DNA from: Parvibaculum sp045863935
GTDB taxonomy: Bacteria; Pseudomonadota; Alphaproteobacteria; Parvibaculales; Parvibaculaceae
Reading direction: 5' to 3'
DNA length: 64,000 nt
Assembly: GCF_045863935.1 (NCBI RefSeq)
Contig: NZ_BTVP01000001.1
Coordinates: 62,001-126,000 of the forward strand
The notes under the pieces were generated by a model. That model saw nothing but the letters and a program-made list of their open reading frames with translations, searched no databases and was not told the DNA's origin. The first letter of the stretch is position 1, and each line of letters begins with the position of its first letter. The translations under genes were made by a program, and so were the position numbers. Shown here in pieces: positions 17,713 to 25,786 of this stretch.

Positions 17713-18393
17713 TTATCGCGCCGGTTCGGGGGTCTTCATGGCCTGATGCTTGTCGAGCGCGTCGAGCATGGCGCTGGCAAGATCGGCGGGCCGGCCGGTT
17801 TCGGTTTCGTCTGCCGTCGTCTCGACCTTGGCCGGATCGGCGAAGGAGCCGATCAAGGCCTGGAACGCCTCGGGGCTCAGCCGGGGGAGGGGGCTGGCGC
17901 CTTCGGATGCGGTCCCGTCCTGAGGGGGGAGCGCTGTTGGCACGATCGAAGCGGTCGTCAGCTCCGCGTCCGGCAGCGCCGGGGCGTCTTGCGATTTTTC
18001 CGCCACGCGCACGGCCGGTATCCCGGCAGGCTCTTCATCGCCGAACAGAGAGGCATAGATCCGATCGCCAATGCCGTCCTCGCCGTTGCCCGCGGCGGCG
18101 AGGCTCGCAACAGAGGCAACGAGGCCCAGGGGACCGCCCCAAAGGGTGCCGCCAGCGATGCGCGCATGGGCGCTGATGCCGTCCCCCGTCAGGCCCCGAT
18201 AGACCTCGGAGACCAGCGGAATGTGCTGGAGGGGGTTCAGCGTATCGATGATGTCGCCGAAGGTGAGATTGCTGCCTTCGGGGGTCCGGCCTTCGGCGCG
18301 GGCCGTGCGCAGGGCATCGAAGGCCGCCGTGGCGAGATTTTGCTTGCCTGGGCGATGCTGAATGCCGATATGGGCTGCGGAAAAATCAGTCAT
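17713..18393 (-). CDS. Conserved hypothetical protein, NPLQHIP-motif type
   Basis: A 226-residue protein I cannot assign to a characterised family. The N-terminal half has a conserved-looking core, GDIIDTLNPLQHIPLVSEVYR, followed by a Gly-rich hydrophobic stretch (GGTLWGGPLGLVASVASLAAA) that may be membrane-interacting. The C-terminal half is Pro/Ala/Glu-rich and probably disordered, ending in a short helix (LASAMLDALDKHQAM). I recall similar cores in other alphaproteobacterial hypotheticals. The ATG at 18393 has AGGGAG directly upstream. It diverges from the TPR-sulfotransferase gene. Confidence 0.75.
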   Translation of the reverse strand: MTDFSAAHIGIQHRPGKQNLATAAFDALRTARAEGRTPEGSNLTFGDIIDTLNPLQHIPLVSEVYRGLTGDGISAHARIAGGTLWGGPLGLVASVASLAAAGNGEDGIGDRIYASLFGDEEPAGIPAVRVAEKSQDAPALPDAELTTASIVPTALPPQDGTASEGASPLPRLSPEAFQALIGSFADPAKVETTADETETGRPADLASAMLDALDKHQAMKTPEPAR

Positions 18394-18627
18394 GCTCCCT
18401 GAATGAGCAAGCATCGGGCCAGACAGGACATGGCGGTTTCCGGAGGCTCGTGATGCATATCAGGGGTCTCCGACGGCAGATTTTGCCGGGCCGGGGTGCC
18501 GGGGCGGCAAGGCTTGCGGTCCCTGTTGCAGTTCACTATCCCGTGCGTTGGTCGGCAGGGAGAGCTATGGCAAACTCCGCTCACACCGTTCCGGCGGCCA
18601 TGACGGCCCCCTCATTGAAAGCGCAGC

Positions 18628-20511
18628 ATGGCGAAAGACTTTCCTCCGAAAGGTCCGGCGAAACCGTTCAGTCCGGGCTTCGGGACGCAAGGTTCGTTCA
18701 AGCCGACGGTTGGCCTTCCGGCAAGCGCGGCTGCCGGCGGCTTTCGGCCAAGCGCAGGCCAGGTCGAGAAGGCCATAGGGCAGGACGACATCATCAAACT
18801 GCTTCGGCTTGGCGGCGGTCATCTCGCGGCAGGAAGACTCGAACATGCGAGTGCGGCGGCGGCAGGTGTGCTCAAGGCCGAACCCCGAAATCCCGATGCG
18901 CTTCATCTGATCGGGCTCGTTGCCCTGGGCCGAGGCGACGCTGAAAAGGCCGAGAAATTCATCGCCGCGGCTGCCGCGCTCATGCCCCGCCACCCCAATG
19001 TCTGGGTCAATCTCGGCAATGCGCAGAGAGATCAGGGGAAGGGGGAAGAAGCCCTTATTTCCTATCTTCGCGCCGAGGCGATCGATTCCGGCTATCCGGA
19101 GATTTATCTCAATCGCGGTCAGCTTTATCAGGACACGTCGCGCTATGAGGAAGCGATCGCTGACTTCGAACGGTTGATCGAATTGCGGCCCAACGAAGCC
19201 TCTTCCTATATGCGCGCTTCTGCGGCGGCGGCGGCGGCGGGCATGTTTCGTGAGGCGCTTTCCTTCGGCCAACGTGCGATGGCTGTGCTCGATACTGTGC
19301 CGCCGCAAATCAAGGCGATCGTCGCCACGACCCATGAGAGGCTTGGCGAACTTGACGAAGCCATCTCCCTTGCCAAGGAGGCGCTCGCTGGGGATCCGTC
19401 GAACGCGGCCGCGTTGCGGACCTGGTCGAAAGCGCGCCGCCGGCAGCGCAAGCATGATCACGCACTTCTGACCGAATTGAGGGAACGCCTGGAATCGCTG
19501 GATACCGGCGCTATCTCGCGGTCGGAAGCACGTCTTACTTATGCGGAACTGGCGCAGATTTGCGATGAGCAGGGCGATGCCGCGGCCGCATTTTCCTACT
19601 TCACCCGGATGAACGACGCGACGAGCCAGCTTCCGGAACTCAAACATGTGAACCTGCGCAAGTTCGCCGATGACGTTGAAAAGCTGATCGAGACGTTTGT
19701 GCCCGACTTTGTGAAAAGCTGGACGCCTGTCCCGGAAAACGGAAAGGAAGCAGGCCATGCTTCTGTGCCGGTTTTCCTTGTCGGGTTTCCAAGGTCCGGG
19801 ACGACATTGCTGGATCAGATACTGGACGCTCATCCGGATGTGCAGGTATTCGAGGAGCGGCCGCTGCTCAGAGAGGTGCGAAATGCAATCGCGGGATATC
19901 CGCGAGGCATCGCGAAGCTGACGGAAACCGATCGGCAGGCTCTGCGCCAGGTATATTGGGAGGCCCTGCGCAAGGAAGGGGCGCTGCTCGAGCAAAAGAC
20001 CGTCGTCAACAAGATGCCGCTCGACGCCATTCACGCCGGTCTTGTGCACCGCTTGTTTCCCGAGGCCCGCATCATCTTCGCGCTCCGTCATCCGGCAGAT
20101 TGCGTGCTCTCCTGCTTCATGCAGGACTTCGTTCCGAACGGTGCCATGGTGAACTTCCTGACGCTCGAGGGGTCTGCGCGCTTCTACGACCGCGTGTTCA
20201 CGCTCTGGCAGCGATATCGCGAATTGTTGCCGCTGAATGTTCAGGAGGTCCGCTACGAGAATCTCGTTGCCGATCTCAGGGCCGAGGTCGAGCCGGTGCT
20301 ATCCTTTCTCGGACTCGATTGGAACGATGCTGTGAGCAATCCGGCAGCGCATGCGCTTGCGCGCGGAACGATCCGCACGCCCTCTTATTCGCAGGTGACG
20401 CAGCCGATCTATTCGACGGCGACCGAAAGGTGGCGCCGTTACGAAGAGCAGATGAAGCCGGTGCTTCCCATCCTGAAGCCGCATGTCGAGCGGCTTGGCT
20501 ATTCCCTGTAG
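18628..20511 (+). CDS. TPR-repeat sulfotransferase
   Basis: A 627-residue two-part protein. Residues about 55-290 form tetratricopeptide repeats (e.g. GLVALGRGDAEKAEKFIAAA, NLGNAQRDQGKGEEALISYL, LYQDTSRYEEAIADFERLIE). Residues about 380-627 form a sulfotransferase domain with the PAPS loop VGFPRSGTTLLDQIL (about 383) and the 3'-phosphate motif FALRHPADCVLSCFM (about 484). The N-terminal 50 residues are Gly/Pro/Lys-rich and probably disordered. Proteins with this architecture are widespread in proteobacteria; substrates are unknown, and protein or glycan sulfation has been proposed for relatives. A response regulator begins 8 bp after its stop. Confidence 0.92.
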   Translation: MAKDFPPKGPAKPFSPGFGTQGSFKPTVGLPASAAAGGFRPSAGQVEKAIGQDDIIKLLRLGGGHLAAGRLEHASAAAAGVLKAEPRNPDALHLIGLVALGRGDAEKAEKFIAAAAALMPRHPNVWVNLGNAQRDQGKGEEALISYLRAEAIDSGYPEIYLNRGQLYQDTSRYEEAIADFERLIELRPNEASSYMRASAAAAAAGMFREALSFGQRAMAVLDTVPPQIKAIVATTHERLGELDEAISLAKEALAGDPSNAAALRTWSKARRRQRKHDHALLTELRERLESLDTGAISRSEARLTYAELAQICDEQGDAAAAFSYFTRMNDATSQLPELKHVNLRKFADDVEKLIETFVPDFVKSWTPVPENGKEAGHASVPVFLVGFPRSGTTLLDQILDAHPDVQVFEERPLLREVRNAIAGYPRGIAKLTETDRQALRQVYWEALRKEGALLEQKTVVNKMPLDAIHAGLVHRLFPEARIIFALRHPADCVLSCFMQDFVPNGAMVNFLTLEGSARFYDRVFTLWQRYRELLPLNVQEVRYENLVADLRAEVEPVLSFLGLDWNDAVSNPAAHALARGTIRTPSYSQVTQPIYSTATERWRRYEEQMKPVLPILKPHVERLGYSL

Positions 20512-20518
20512 AGAGAGC

Positions 20519-21205
20519 ATGAACGGAAAAAAGAAAATACTCGTTGTCGACGATGACGATACGCTGCGGGGATCGCTTGCCGAGCAACTTCAGCTTCACG
20601 AAGAATTTTCCTGTACCGCAGTAGCGACGGGAGCGGCTGGGCTCGATCATGTGCGGGCCAATCATGTCGATCTTGTGCTGCTCGATGTCAGCTTGCCGGA
20701 CATGGACGGCCGGGAAGTTTGCCGGCTTATGCGCAAGGCGGGTGTGAAGGTGCCGATCATCATGCTGACGGGCGCCGACACCGACTCTGACACGATCCTC
20801 GGTCTCGATGCGGGCGCGAACGACTATGTCACCAAGCCGTTCCGCTTCGGCGTTCTGCTCGCTCGTCTCCGTGCACATCTGCGCAGCCACGAGCAGAGCG
20901 AGGACGCGGTCTTCAAGATCGGCCCATACTCCTTCCGGCCGAGCGCGAAAGTGCTGGTGGATGCTCAGGAAAAAAAGATAAGGCTGACGGAGAAGGAAAC
21001 GTCGATCCTGAAATATCTCTATCGCGCGGGTTCCAAAGTGGTCGGGCGCGACACGCTTCTGGCGGAAGTGTGGGGCTACAATTCAGGTGTCACGACGCAT
21101 ACGCTCGAGACGCACATCTATCGCCTGCGGCAGAAGATCGAGCAGGACCCATCGAGCGCTGAAATTCTGGTGACGGAAGCGGGCGGCTACCGGCTCGTGC
21201 CGTAA
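20519..21205 (+). CDS. OmpR/PhoB-family response regulator
   Basis: A 228-residue two-domain regulator. The receiver domain (KILVVDDDDTLR, phospho-acceptor Asp in LVLLDVSLPD at about residue 55, and the conserved Lys in YVTKPF) is followed by a winged-helix DNA-binding domain (IRLTEKETSILKYLYR, THTLETHIYRLRQKIE, GGYRLVP). The ATG at 20519 has GAGAG upstream and lies 8 bp after the TPR-sulfotransferase, so the two are probably co-transcribed. No sensor kinase is nearby, so its partner and target genes are unknown. Confidence 0.93.
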   Translation: MNGKKKILVVDDDDTLRGSLAEQLQLHEEFSCTAVATGAAGLDHVRANHVDLVLLDVSLPDMDGREVCRLMRKAGVKVPIIMLTGADTDSDTILGLDAGANDYVTKPFRFGVLLARLRAHLRSHEQSEDAVFKIGPYSFRPSAKVLVDAQEKKIRLTEKETSILKYLYRAGSKVVGRDTLLAEVWGYNSGVTTHTLETHIYRLRQKIEQDPSSAEILVTEAGGYRLVP

Positions 21206-21215
21206 GCGGGAAAGC

Positions 21216-21380
21216 TCACGCCCTTGCCGTCAGCGACAGGGTGACGACCGCGCCGAGCGTTAGCGGTGCCCCGATGAGTGCCGCGACAAGGAGGGCGCCC
21301 GGCCCCCAGACGATGACGGCGATCGCGAGCAGAAGCAGGATGTTGATAAGGAACAAGGTGGGGCCGTCTATGCGGTCCAT
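21216..21380 (-). CDS. Small two-segment membrane protein
   Basis: A 54-residue protein beginning MDRIDGPTLFLINILLLLAIAV, with two likely membrane segments (about residues 8-26 and 29-50). The start is supported by GAGG six bases upstream. I do not recognise a family. It is convergent with the response-regulator gene and precedes the thioesterase in the same orientation. Confidence 0.5.
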   Translation of the reverse strand: MDRIDGPTLFLINILLLLAIAVIVWGPGALLVAALIGAPLTLGAVVTLSLTARA

Positions 21381-21469
21381 TTGGGGCCTCTCGATCAGCA
21401 CTGGAACGGACCATGTATCTGCCCCGCAAGCTGCCGCAATCCAAGCGGACCAAATGACGCAGCAGTGTC

Positions 21470-21934
21470 TCAGGCATCTCCTTCGACCGTTGCCGTAATC
21501 GTGTAGGTCGATACAAACTCGGGCGGCATTCGCGTCGCCCGGCCTGTCTCCACGTTGATGCAGACGAAATCGGTCAAACCGCGAAGCAGCGTCTCACCTG
21601 TATTTCCGTTGACCATCTGAAAGCGGCGTCTGAGCCTGAGCCGTCCGTCATTCCCCGTGATCCATGTTCCGACGAGAACCGTCTCGCCTTCGCGGCTGGC
21701 GGCAAGATATTCGAGTTCGTGGCGCCGGACGACCATGCCGCGGTTCAGCCGCGCATAGTTTGCGAAGTCCAGGCCGAGCGCTTTGGAGTGTTCCCAGGCG
21801 GTCTTCGCCATCCAGGTGAGGTAGACGACATTGTTCGTGTGCTGAAAATCGTCGATATGCTGGGGCTCGACCCTCGTCTCGAAGATGAACGGGTTCGGCC
21901 AATCCCAGGCGATCCCGGTATGCTTTCGTTCCAT
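21470..21934 (-). CDS. Acyl-CoA thioesterase, 4HBT/YbgC-like hotdog fold
   Basis: A 154-residue hotdog protein. ETRVEPQHIDDFQHTNNVVYLTWMAKTAWEHS matches the catalytic region of 4-hydroxybenzoyl-CoA/YbgC-type thioesterases, although the usual catalytic Asp position (motif DxxxHxNN) reads DDFQHTNN. The later RHELEYLAASREGETVLVGTWI is also typical. The start at 21934 (MERKHTGIAW) is chosen because the upstream frame is low-complexity. It diverges from the cNMP-binding protein. Confidence 0.85.
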   Translation of the reverse strand: MERKHTGIAWDWPNPFIFETRVEPQHIDDFQHTNNVVYLTWMAKTAWEHSKALGLDFANYARLNRGMVVRRHELEYLAASREGETVLVGTWITGNDGRLRLRRRFQMVNGNTGETLLRGLTDFVCINVETGRATRMPPEFVSTYTITATVEGDA

Positions 21935-22039
21935 CGGACGCCACTCCCCGTTTTCAATCCGTCTGTTCTTAGCGTTCCCGGTGCCGCCGCGCAAACAGAG
22001 GGGTGGGACAGGTCGCTTTCCCTCCGCTATTCTCGGTTC

Positions 22040-22525
22040 ATGAGTCTTGAACCCGCCGTCGCCCTTCTTCAACGCGTGGACCTTTTCGCCGGTCTCGACC
22101 CCGTGCGCCTCGAAGTTGTCGCCTTTACCTGTGAGCGGCGGGAATATGCGCCGGGCGATACGTTGTTCGATGTGGGCGAAGTGGCGGACTGCGCCTGGCT
22201 CATCCTTGAGGGCGAGGCGGCGATGCTGGCGGAGGGGGAGGGTGGTCCGCCGCGGGCGCTGCGGCTTGACACAGGCGATCTCATCGGCGAAACGGCGCTG
22301 TTCAATCCGGAGCGGCGGCGGACGCGCGTGAGAGCGGTGACGAGGCTGCTGACATTACGCATCGGGCGGGACATGTTTCAGCGGTTGCTTGGCGAGTTTC
22401 CGGAGATGGCTGGAGCGGTTGCCACGCGGCTTGCGAACCGGCTGGACGATGCCGGCGCCGATCTTCGGGTGCTTCAGGTGCAGTTTGGCCGCAATGGGAA
22501 AAAGGGCAAGGGACAGAAGGAATGA
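22040..22525 (+). CDS. Cyclic nucleotide-binding-domain protein
   Basis: A 161-residue protein made almost only of one Crp-type effector domain: LLQRVDLFAGLDPVRLEVVAFTCERREYAPGDTLFDVGE, then the phosphate-binding-cassette-like GDLIGETALFNPERRRTRVRAV. There is no HTH, so it is not a complete Crp/Fnr regulator; it could be a stand-alone sensor. The Lys/Gly-rich tail (GKKGKGQKE) overlaps the downstream thioesterase by 4 bp (ATGA), indicating translational coupling. Confidence 0.85.
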   Translation: MSLEPAVALLQRVDLFAGLDPVRLEVVAFTCERREYAPGDTLFDVGEVADCAWLILEGEAAMLAEGEGGPPRALRLDTGDLIGETALFNPERRRTRVRAVTRLLTLRIGRDMFQRLLGEFPEMAGAVATRLANRLDDAGADLRVLQVQFGRNGKKGKGQKE

Positions 22526-22992
22526 GCGATACGAAGCCGTCCGGCGACTGGCCGCCGAACATTCAGGCGGTGTTCAAGCGTATGGCGCCGGCGAGCCGCT
22601 ATCTCGGACTTGAAATCCTTGAGGCCGACAAGGAAAGCCGCACGGTGAAAGTGGCCTTCAATGCCGGCCCCGATCTCTGCAACATGTGGGGCGGCATTCA
22701 GGGCGGCATGGTCGCGGCAATGCTCGACGATGTGATGAGCCTTGCCGTGGGGCTCGATCTCGAATGGGGTCAGATTTCGCCCACGCTCGAACTCAAGGTG
22801 TCGATGCTGAATGCCGCGCGCCCCGGCCGTATCATCGGGACGGGCCGCGTCATCAAGCGCGGAAAGTCGGTCGGATTTATCGAGGGGGAGCTCGCCGACG
22901 AAGAGGGGAGGCTTCTTGCAACGGGGAGTTCGACGGCGACTTTCGTGACGCTCAAGAAGAAGGTGCCGCAAGGCGAGCCTGCTCAGGCATAG
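22522..22992 (+). CDS. PaaI-family thioesterase
   Basis: A 156-residue hotdog-fold enzyme. GLEILEADKESRTVKVAFNAGPDLCNMWGGIQGGMVAAMLDDVMS contains the PaaI-type GxxxGGxxAxxxD arrangement (GGIQGGMVAAMLDD). Substrates are probably acyl- or aryl-CoA thioesters. It is translationally coupled to the cNMP-binding protein and ends 10 bp inside the convergent TetR gene. Confidence 0.88.
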   Translation: MSDTKPSGDWPPNIQAVFKRMAPASRYLGLEILEADKESRTVKVAFNAGPDLCNMWGGIQGGMVAAMLDDVMSLAVGLDLEWGQISPTLELKVSMLNAARPGRIIGTGRVIKRGKSVGFIEGELADEEGRLLATGSSTATFVTLKKKVPQGEPAQA

Positions 22993-23606
22993 CCGTTTCT
23001 GTCGAAATAGTGCCGCGCTTCCTTCGTCAGGTGTGTTTCGAAGAGCGCGAAGTGATGGCGGATACCGGCGTTCAGCGCCGCCTTGTCGAGCTTGAGCACG
23101 CGGCGCGTTTCGCGAAGAAAGCTCGGCCAGTAGCGAATCACCATCCAAACGTTGTCCGCAAGCGGAGCCAGTTCGTCCTCCGGCATATCGAGGTGCCGCG
23201 CTTCGATCATGTGACGGAAGAAGCGGATCAATATGCGCGTCGTCATGTCGTAGATCTGGTGGACGCGCTCCTCAAGTTCGGGCGATGCGCGGCCATATTC
23301 CGCCTGGTCGCGGTAGAGATACTGATAGGTCCAGACTTCCTCGAACATCATGCGATTGAGAAGCGCATAGTTCTCAAGCACCGTTTCCGGCGTGGAAGGA
23401 ACAGAGAGGCGCTTGTCGATTAGCACGAAGAGCGCCAGCTGGTGTTCCCTCACAAGATCGCGTTTGGTGCGGAAGTGGTACCAGAGGTTGCCCTCCGAAA
23501 TGCCGACCTCCTCCGAGATTCTGGCTGTCGTCACGGCGTCATAGCCGTTCTCGTTGAAGAGCCTGAGGCTCGCTGCCAGAATCCTGTCCTTGGTCTTGGG
23601 TGCCAT
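22983..23606 (-). CDS. TetR/AcrR-family transcriptional regulator
   Basis: A 207-residue repressor-type regulator. The N-terminal HTH (KDRILAASLRLFNENGYDAVTTARISEEVGISEGNLWYHFRTKRDLV) is a canonical TetR domain, and the C-terminal part is an all-helical ligand domain. The start at 23606 (MAPKTKDRI) leads directly into the HTH. A pair of palindromes at 23724-23756, about 120-150 bp upstream, is a candidate operator. Target genes are unknown; neighbours are the PaaI thioesterase and xthA. Confidence 0.92.
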   Translation of the reverse strand: MAPKTKDRILAASLRLFNENGYDAVTTARISEEVGISEGNLWYHFRTKRDLVREHQLALFVLIDKRLSVPSTPETVLENYALLNRMMFEEVWTYQYLYRDQAEYGRASPELEERVHQIYDMTTRILIRFFRHMIEARHLDMPEDELAPLADNVWMVIRYWPSFLRETRRVLKLDKAALNAGIRHHFALFETHLTKEARHYFDRNGYA

Positions 23607-23723
23607 GCCGTTTCGTTTCTTCGAGGGTTTTCTGCTTCGAGGGTATCCGCCGCTGCGCCAACGACAAAGGCCGCATCGGAGCGGCAAGGCCATCGAAGCG
23701 GCCAACCTGCCCCCTTGCGCGAA

Positions 23724-23756
23724 TAGGGTCAACACCCTAATATGGGGTATCTACCC
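23724..23756. promoter_or_regulatory. Tandem palindromes upstream of the TetR gene, candidate operator
   Basis: TAGGGT-CAAC-ACCCTA (23724-23739) and GGGTA-TC-TACCC (23745-23756) are two short inverted repeats built from the same GGGT/ACCC half-site, with centres 19 bp apart. They are AT-flanked in an otherwise GC-rich region. Confidence 0.6.
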
Positions 23757-23855
23757 TAGCTAGAACCGACCACCGGAGGCCCCCAATTCCTCCGGATGGC
23801 GGCAGATATCGGTAGGAACCCCAGGAGCGGGCGGCGGGAGGCGTTCACCCCGAAA

Positions 23856-23872
23856 AGCTGGCCCCCCCAGCT
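23856..23872 (-). terminator. Possible terminator at the xthA 3' end
   Basis: AGCTGG (23856-23861) pairs with CCAGCT (23867-23872) and is followed on the reverse strand by TTTTC. The xthA stop codon lies inside the hairpin. The stem is short, so the call is tentative. Confidence 0.4.
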
Positions 23873-24677
23873 AAAGCCTCAGCGTCGTGATTACCGGCGC
23901 ATGATCCGACGCCCGCTCCCACCCCCTCGCATCCTTGCGGACCTTCATGGCGACAGGCGCATCAGAGAGCGCCGGCGTGACCCAGATGTGATCGAGCCGG
24001 CGGCCGCGATCGGCCGCTTCCCAATCCTTCGCGCGATAGCTCCACCATGAGTAGAGCTTCTCCGTGTCCGGCACGAAACGGCGCATCACGTCCACCCAGT
24101 CATGCGACGCGTAGAGTTCGTTCATGAGTTCCACTTCGACCGGCGTGTGGCTCACGACCTTCAGAAGTTGCTTGTGCGACCAGACGTCGTGTTCGAGCGG
24201 CGCGATGTTGAGATCGCCCAGCAGCATCATGCGATTCGCGGATTTCGATTTCTGCTTCTCGTAGAGGCGAATCATCTCGCGGAGGAAGGCGAGCTTGTGG
24301 GCGAACTTGTCGTTGATTGCCGGATCGGGCTCGTCGCCGCCCGCCGGAACGTAGAAATTGTGGATCTGCAAACCGCCCGGGACATCGAGGTCGGTCGCGA
24401 TGTGACGGCAGTCACCCTTCTCGCAGAAATCCCGGCTCTCGATCTTCTTGAAAGGGATGCGGCTCAGCGTGGCGACGCCGTGATAACCCTTCTGGCCGTG
24501 AACGGCGATGTGCTCGTAACCCGCCTTCCGGATGTCCTTGAAGGGGAATGCATCGTTGATGCACTTGATCTCCTGAAGACAGAGTACGTCCGGGCTTTCT
24601 TCGGCGAGCAGCCGTTCGACCAGATTAATTCGTAGGCGGACGGAATTGATATTCCAGGTCGCGATCTTGAAATCCAA
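23871..24677 (-). CDS. xthA: Exodeoxyribonuclease III (AP endonuclease, XthA)
   Basis: A 268-residue endonuclease/exonuclease/phosphatase-fold enzyme of base-excision repair. ATWNINSVRLR at the start, LCLQEIKC with the metal-binding Glu, LLGDLNIAPLEHDVW, the RRLDHIWVT segment and the terminal SDHAPVI motif are all characteristic. Length is typical. The preceding minus-strand gene (unknown protein) ends 35 bp upstream. Confidence 0.97.
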   Translation of the reverse strand: MDFKIATWNINSVRLRINLVERLLAEESPDVLCLQEIKCINDAFPFKDIRKAGYEHIAVHGQKGYHGVATLSRIPFKKIESRDFCEKGDCRHIATDLDVPGGLQIHNFYVPAGGDEPDPAINDKFAHKLAFLREMIRLYEKQKSKSANRMMLLGDLNIAPLEHDVWSHKQLLKVVSHTPVEVELMNELYASHDWVDVMRRFVPDTEKLYSWWSYRAKDWEAADRGRRLDHIWVTPALSDAPVAMKVRKDARGWERASDHAPVITTLRL

Positions 24678-24712
24678 CGTCTTGTCCGTTTCTTGTTTGA
24701 TGTCGGGATGGG

Positions 24713-25336
24713 TCAGAAGATGTTGAAGGTGAGGCCCGCAATGCCGATCGGCCAGCGTCCCCGCGTGAAAAGCGCAAACTTGCGGCGGAAGGGATGATCG
24801 TCATCGCCGCCGGCGACAAGGGAAAGGGCGGCACCGTGAGCGGCATGAAGCGCGGCGCCCGCGGCGGCGTTCAACAGTTCCTCGTCCTCGACCTCCCAGA
24901 AATGCGCGGCGTCGTGGACCGCCATGCGCACGCGCTCACCGAGGAGCGCGGAGACGTGCGTCATGGCGATATTGAGCGCATCTTCGCTCAGATGATCGAG
25001 TGCATCGGTCACAAGTGCCGCGCGTAGCCCTTCCTCGGCTTCCCAATGCGCGGGGTCGATGTCGAGCGCCATGGCGGCGTCGGCCGCTTCCACCCAGTCG
25101 CGAAGGCGCGCGGGTTCGGCATCGGGAAAGCCAAGGCCGTCGAGATAGGAGCGCGCGAGCGCCTTGACCTCGCGGTCGAGAGGCCGCCCGAGCCGCGTGA
25201 ACCAGGGCATGTTGACCGCTTCCTCGGCAAAGTGGCGCAGCCCGGCGAGAATGGGAATTTCCGCTTCCAGCGCATCGAGCTCCGCATCGGAGATCAGCAT
25301 GTGCGGCTCGTTGCCGTCGTCGAAGAGGCGGGACAT
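24713..25336 (-). CDS. Conserved hypothetical protein
   Basis: A 207-residue, acidic, mainly helical protein (MSRLFDDGNEPHMLISDAELDALEAEIPI). The central part AALVTDALDHLSEDALNIAMTHVSALLGERVRMAVHDAAHFWEVEDEELL is strongly amphipathic. The Ala-rich stretch AAAGAALHAAHGAALSLVAG could be a buried or peripheral helix. I do not recognise a family. It lies 35 bp upstream of xthA in the same orientation. The ATG at 25336 is preferred over an upstream start that would add Ala/Arg-rich sequence. Confidence 0.7.
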   Translation of the reverse strand: MSRLFDDGNEPHMLISDAELDALEAEIPILAGLRHFAEEAVNMPWFTRLGRPLDREVKALARSYLDGLGFPDAEPARLRDWVEAADAAMALDIDPAHWEAEEGLRAALVTDALDHLSEDALNIAMTHVSALLGERVRMAVHDAAHFWEVEDEELLNAAAGAALHAAHGAALSLVAGGDDDHPFRRKFALFTRGRWPIGIAGLTFNIF

Positions 25337-25444
25337 CGCGTTCTGGGCTCGCGCTTTTGCGGGGTGCGTGGAAGGGAGGCTGAGATTAGCCGCTTGGCGG
25401 GCCGGAGCGCAAAAAAGTTGCGCCCCAACCTTTAGTCCAAGGAT

Positions 25445-25474
25445 GGCGGGGCGCAAAAAAAGTTGCGCCCCGCC
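25445..25474. repeat. Strong hairpin with A-rich loop
   Basis: GGCGGGGCGCAA (25445-25456) pairs perfectly with TTGCGCCCCGCC (25463-25474) around an AAAAAG loop. A partial copy of the same unit (GCGC, A-tract, GTTGCGCCCC) lies 44 bp upstream at 25407-25426. Confidence 0.75.
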
Positions 25475-25742
25475 GGGGGGAGGCGAGGCGCAACCGCGCG
25501 TCTTGCGCGTGGCGCCGGGAGGGGAAGACCGGCGCCGTAAGGGGGCTCAAGCACTGCCATGGGTGAGCGGGGGGCAGGTCACCCGGGCAGCTTCACGCTC
25601 GGCCCTCATGTCCAAGTAGATAGGTGCGACTTATCCCGGCTTCAATACGGTCTGTTTACAATCGTAAGCTGTAAATTAATGTCCCCGCATCTGACGGAAA
25701 ACGAAGGAAAATCATCGGGTTAGAGATGGCCGTGCGGGGGGA

Positions 25743-25780
25743 GGGGCGCCTGCTGCGGCAAACCGCCGCAAGGCGCCCCG
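25743..25780 (-). terminator. Probable terminator of the class III aminotransferase gene
   Basis: GGGGCGCC and GGCGCCCC flank an inner GCGGC/GCCGC pairing just after the aminotransferase stop codon, giving a long GC stem on the reverse-strand transcript. There is no clean T-run, so termination efficiency is uncertain. Confidence 0.5.
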
Positions 25781-25786
25781 TCCCGT

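Larger units (their letters stand above)
25337..25786. other. 450-bp gene-free region rich in hairpins
   Basis: No credible gene. It contains two near-identical GCGC-A-tract-GTTGCGCCCC units (25407-25426 and 25451-25471), a strong 12-bp hairpin (25445-25474), a GGCGCCGG/CCGGCGCC hairpin (25511-25536), an AT-richer stretch (about 25620-25720), and the probable terminator of the aminotransferase gene (25743-25780). It could hold a small structured RNA, but I cannot match it to 6S, SRP or RNase P RNA. Confidence 0.5.

Noticed and set aside
25475..25640. Possible 6S, SRP or RNase P RNA
   Set aside because: Hairpins are present, but I cannot find the conserved core of any of these RNAs.
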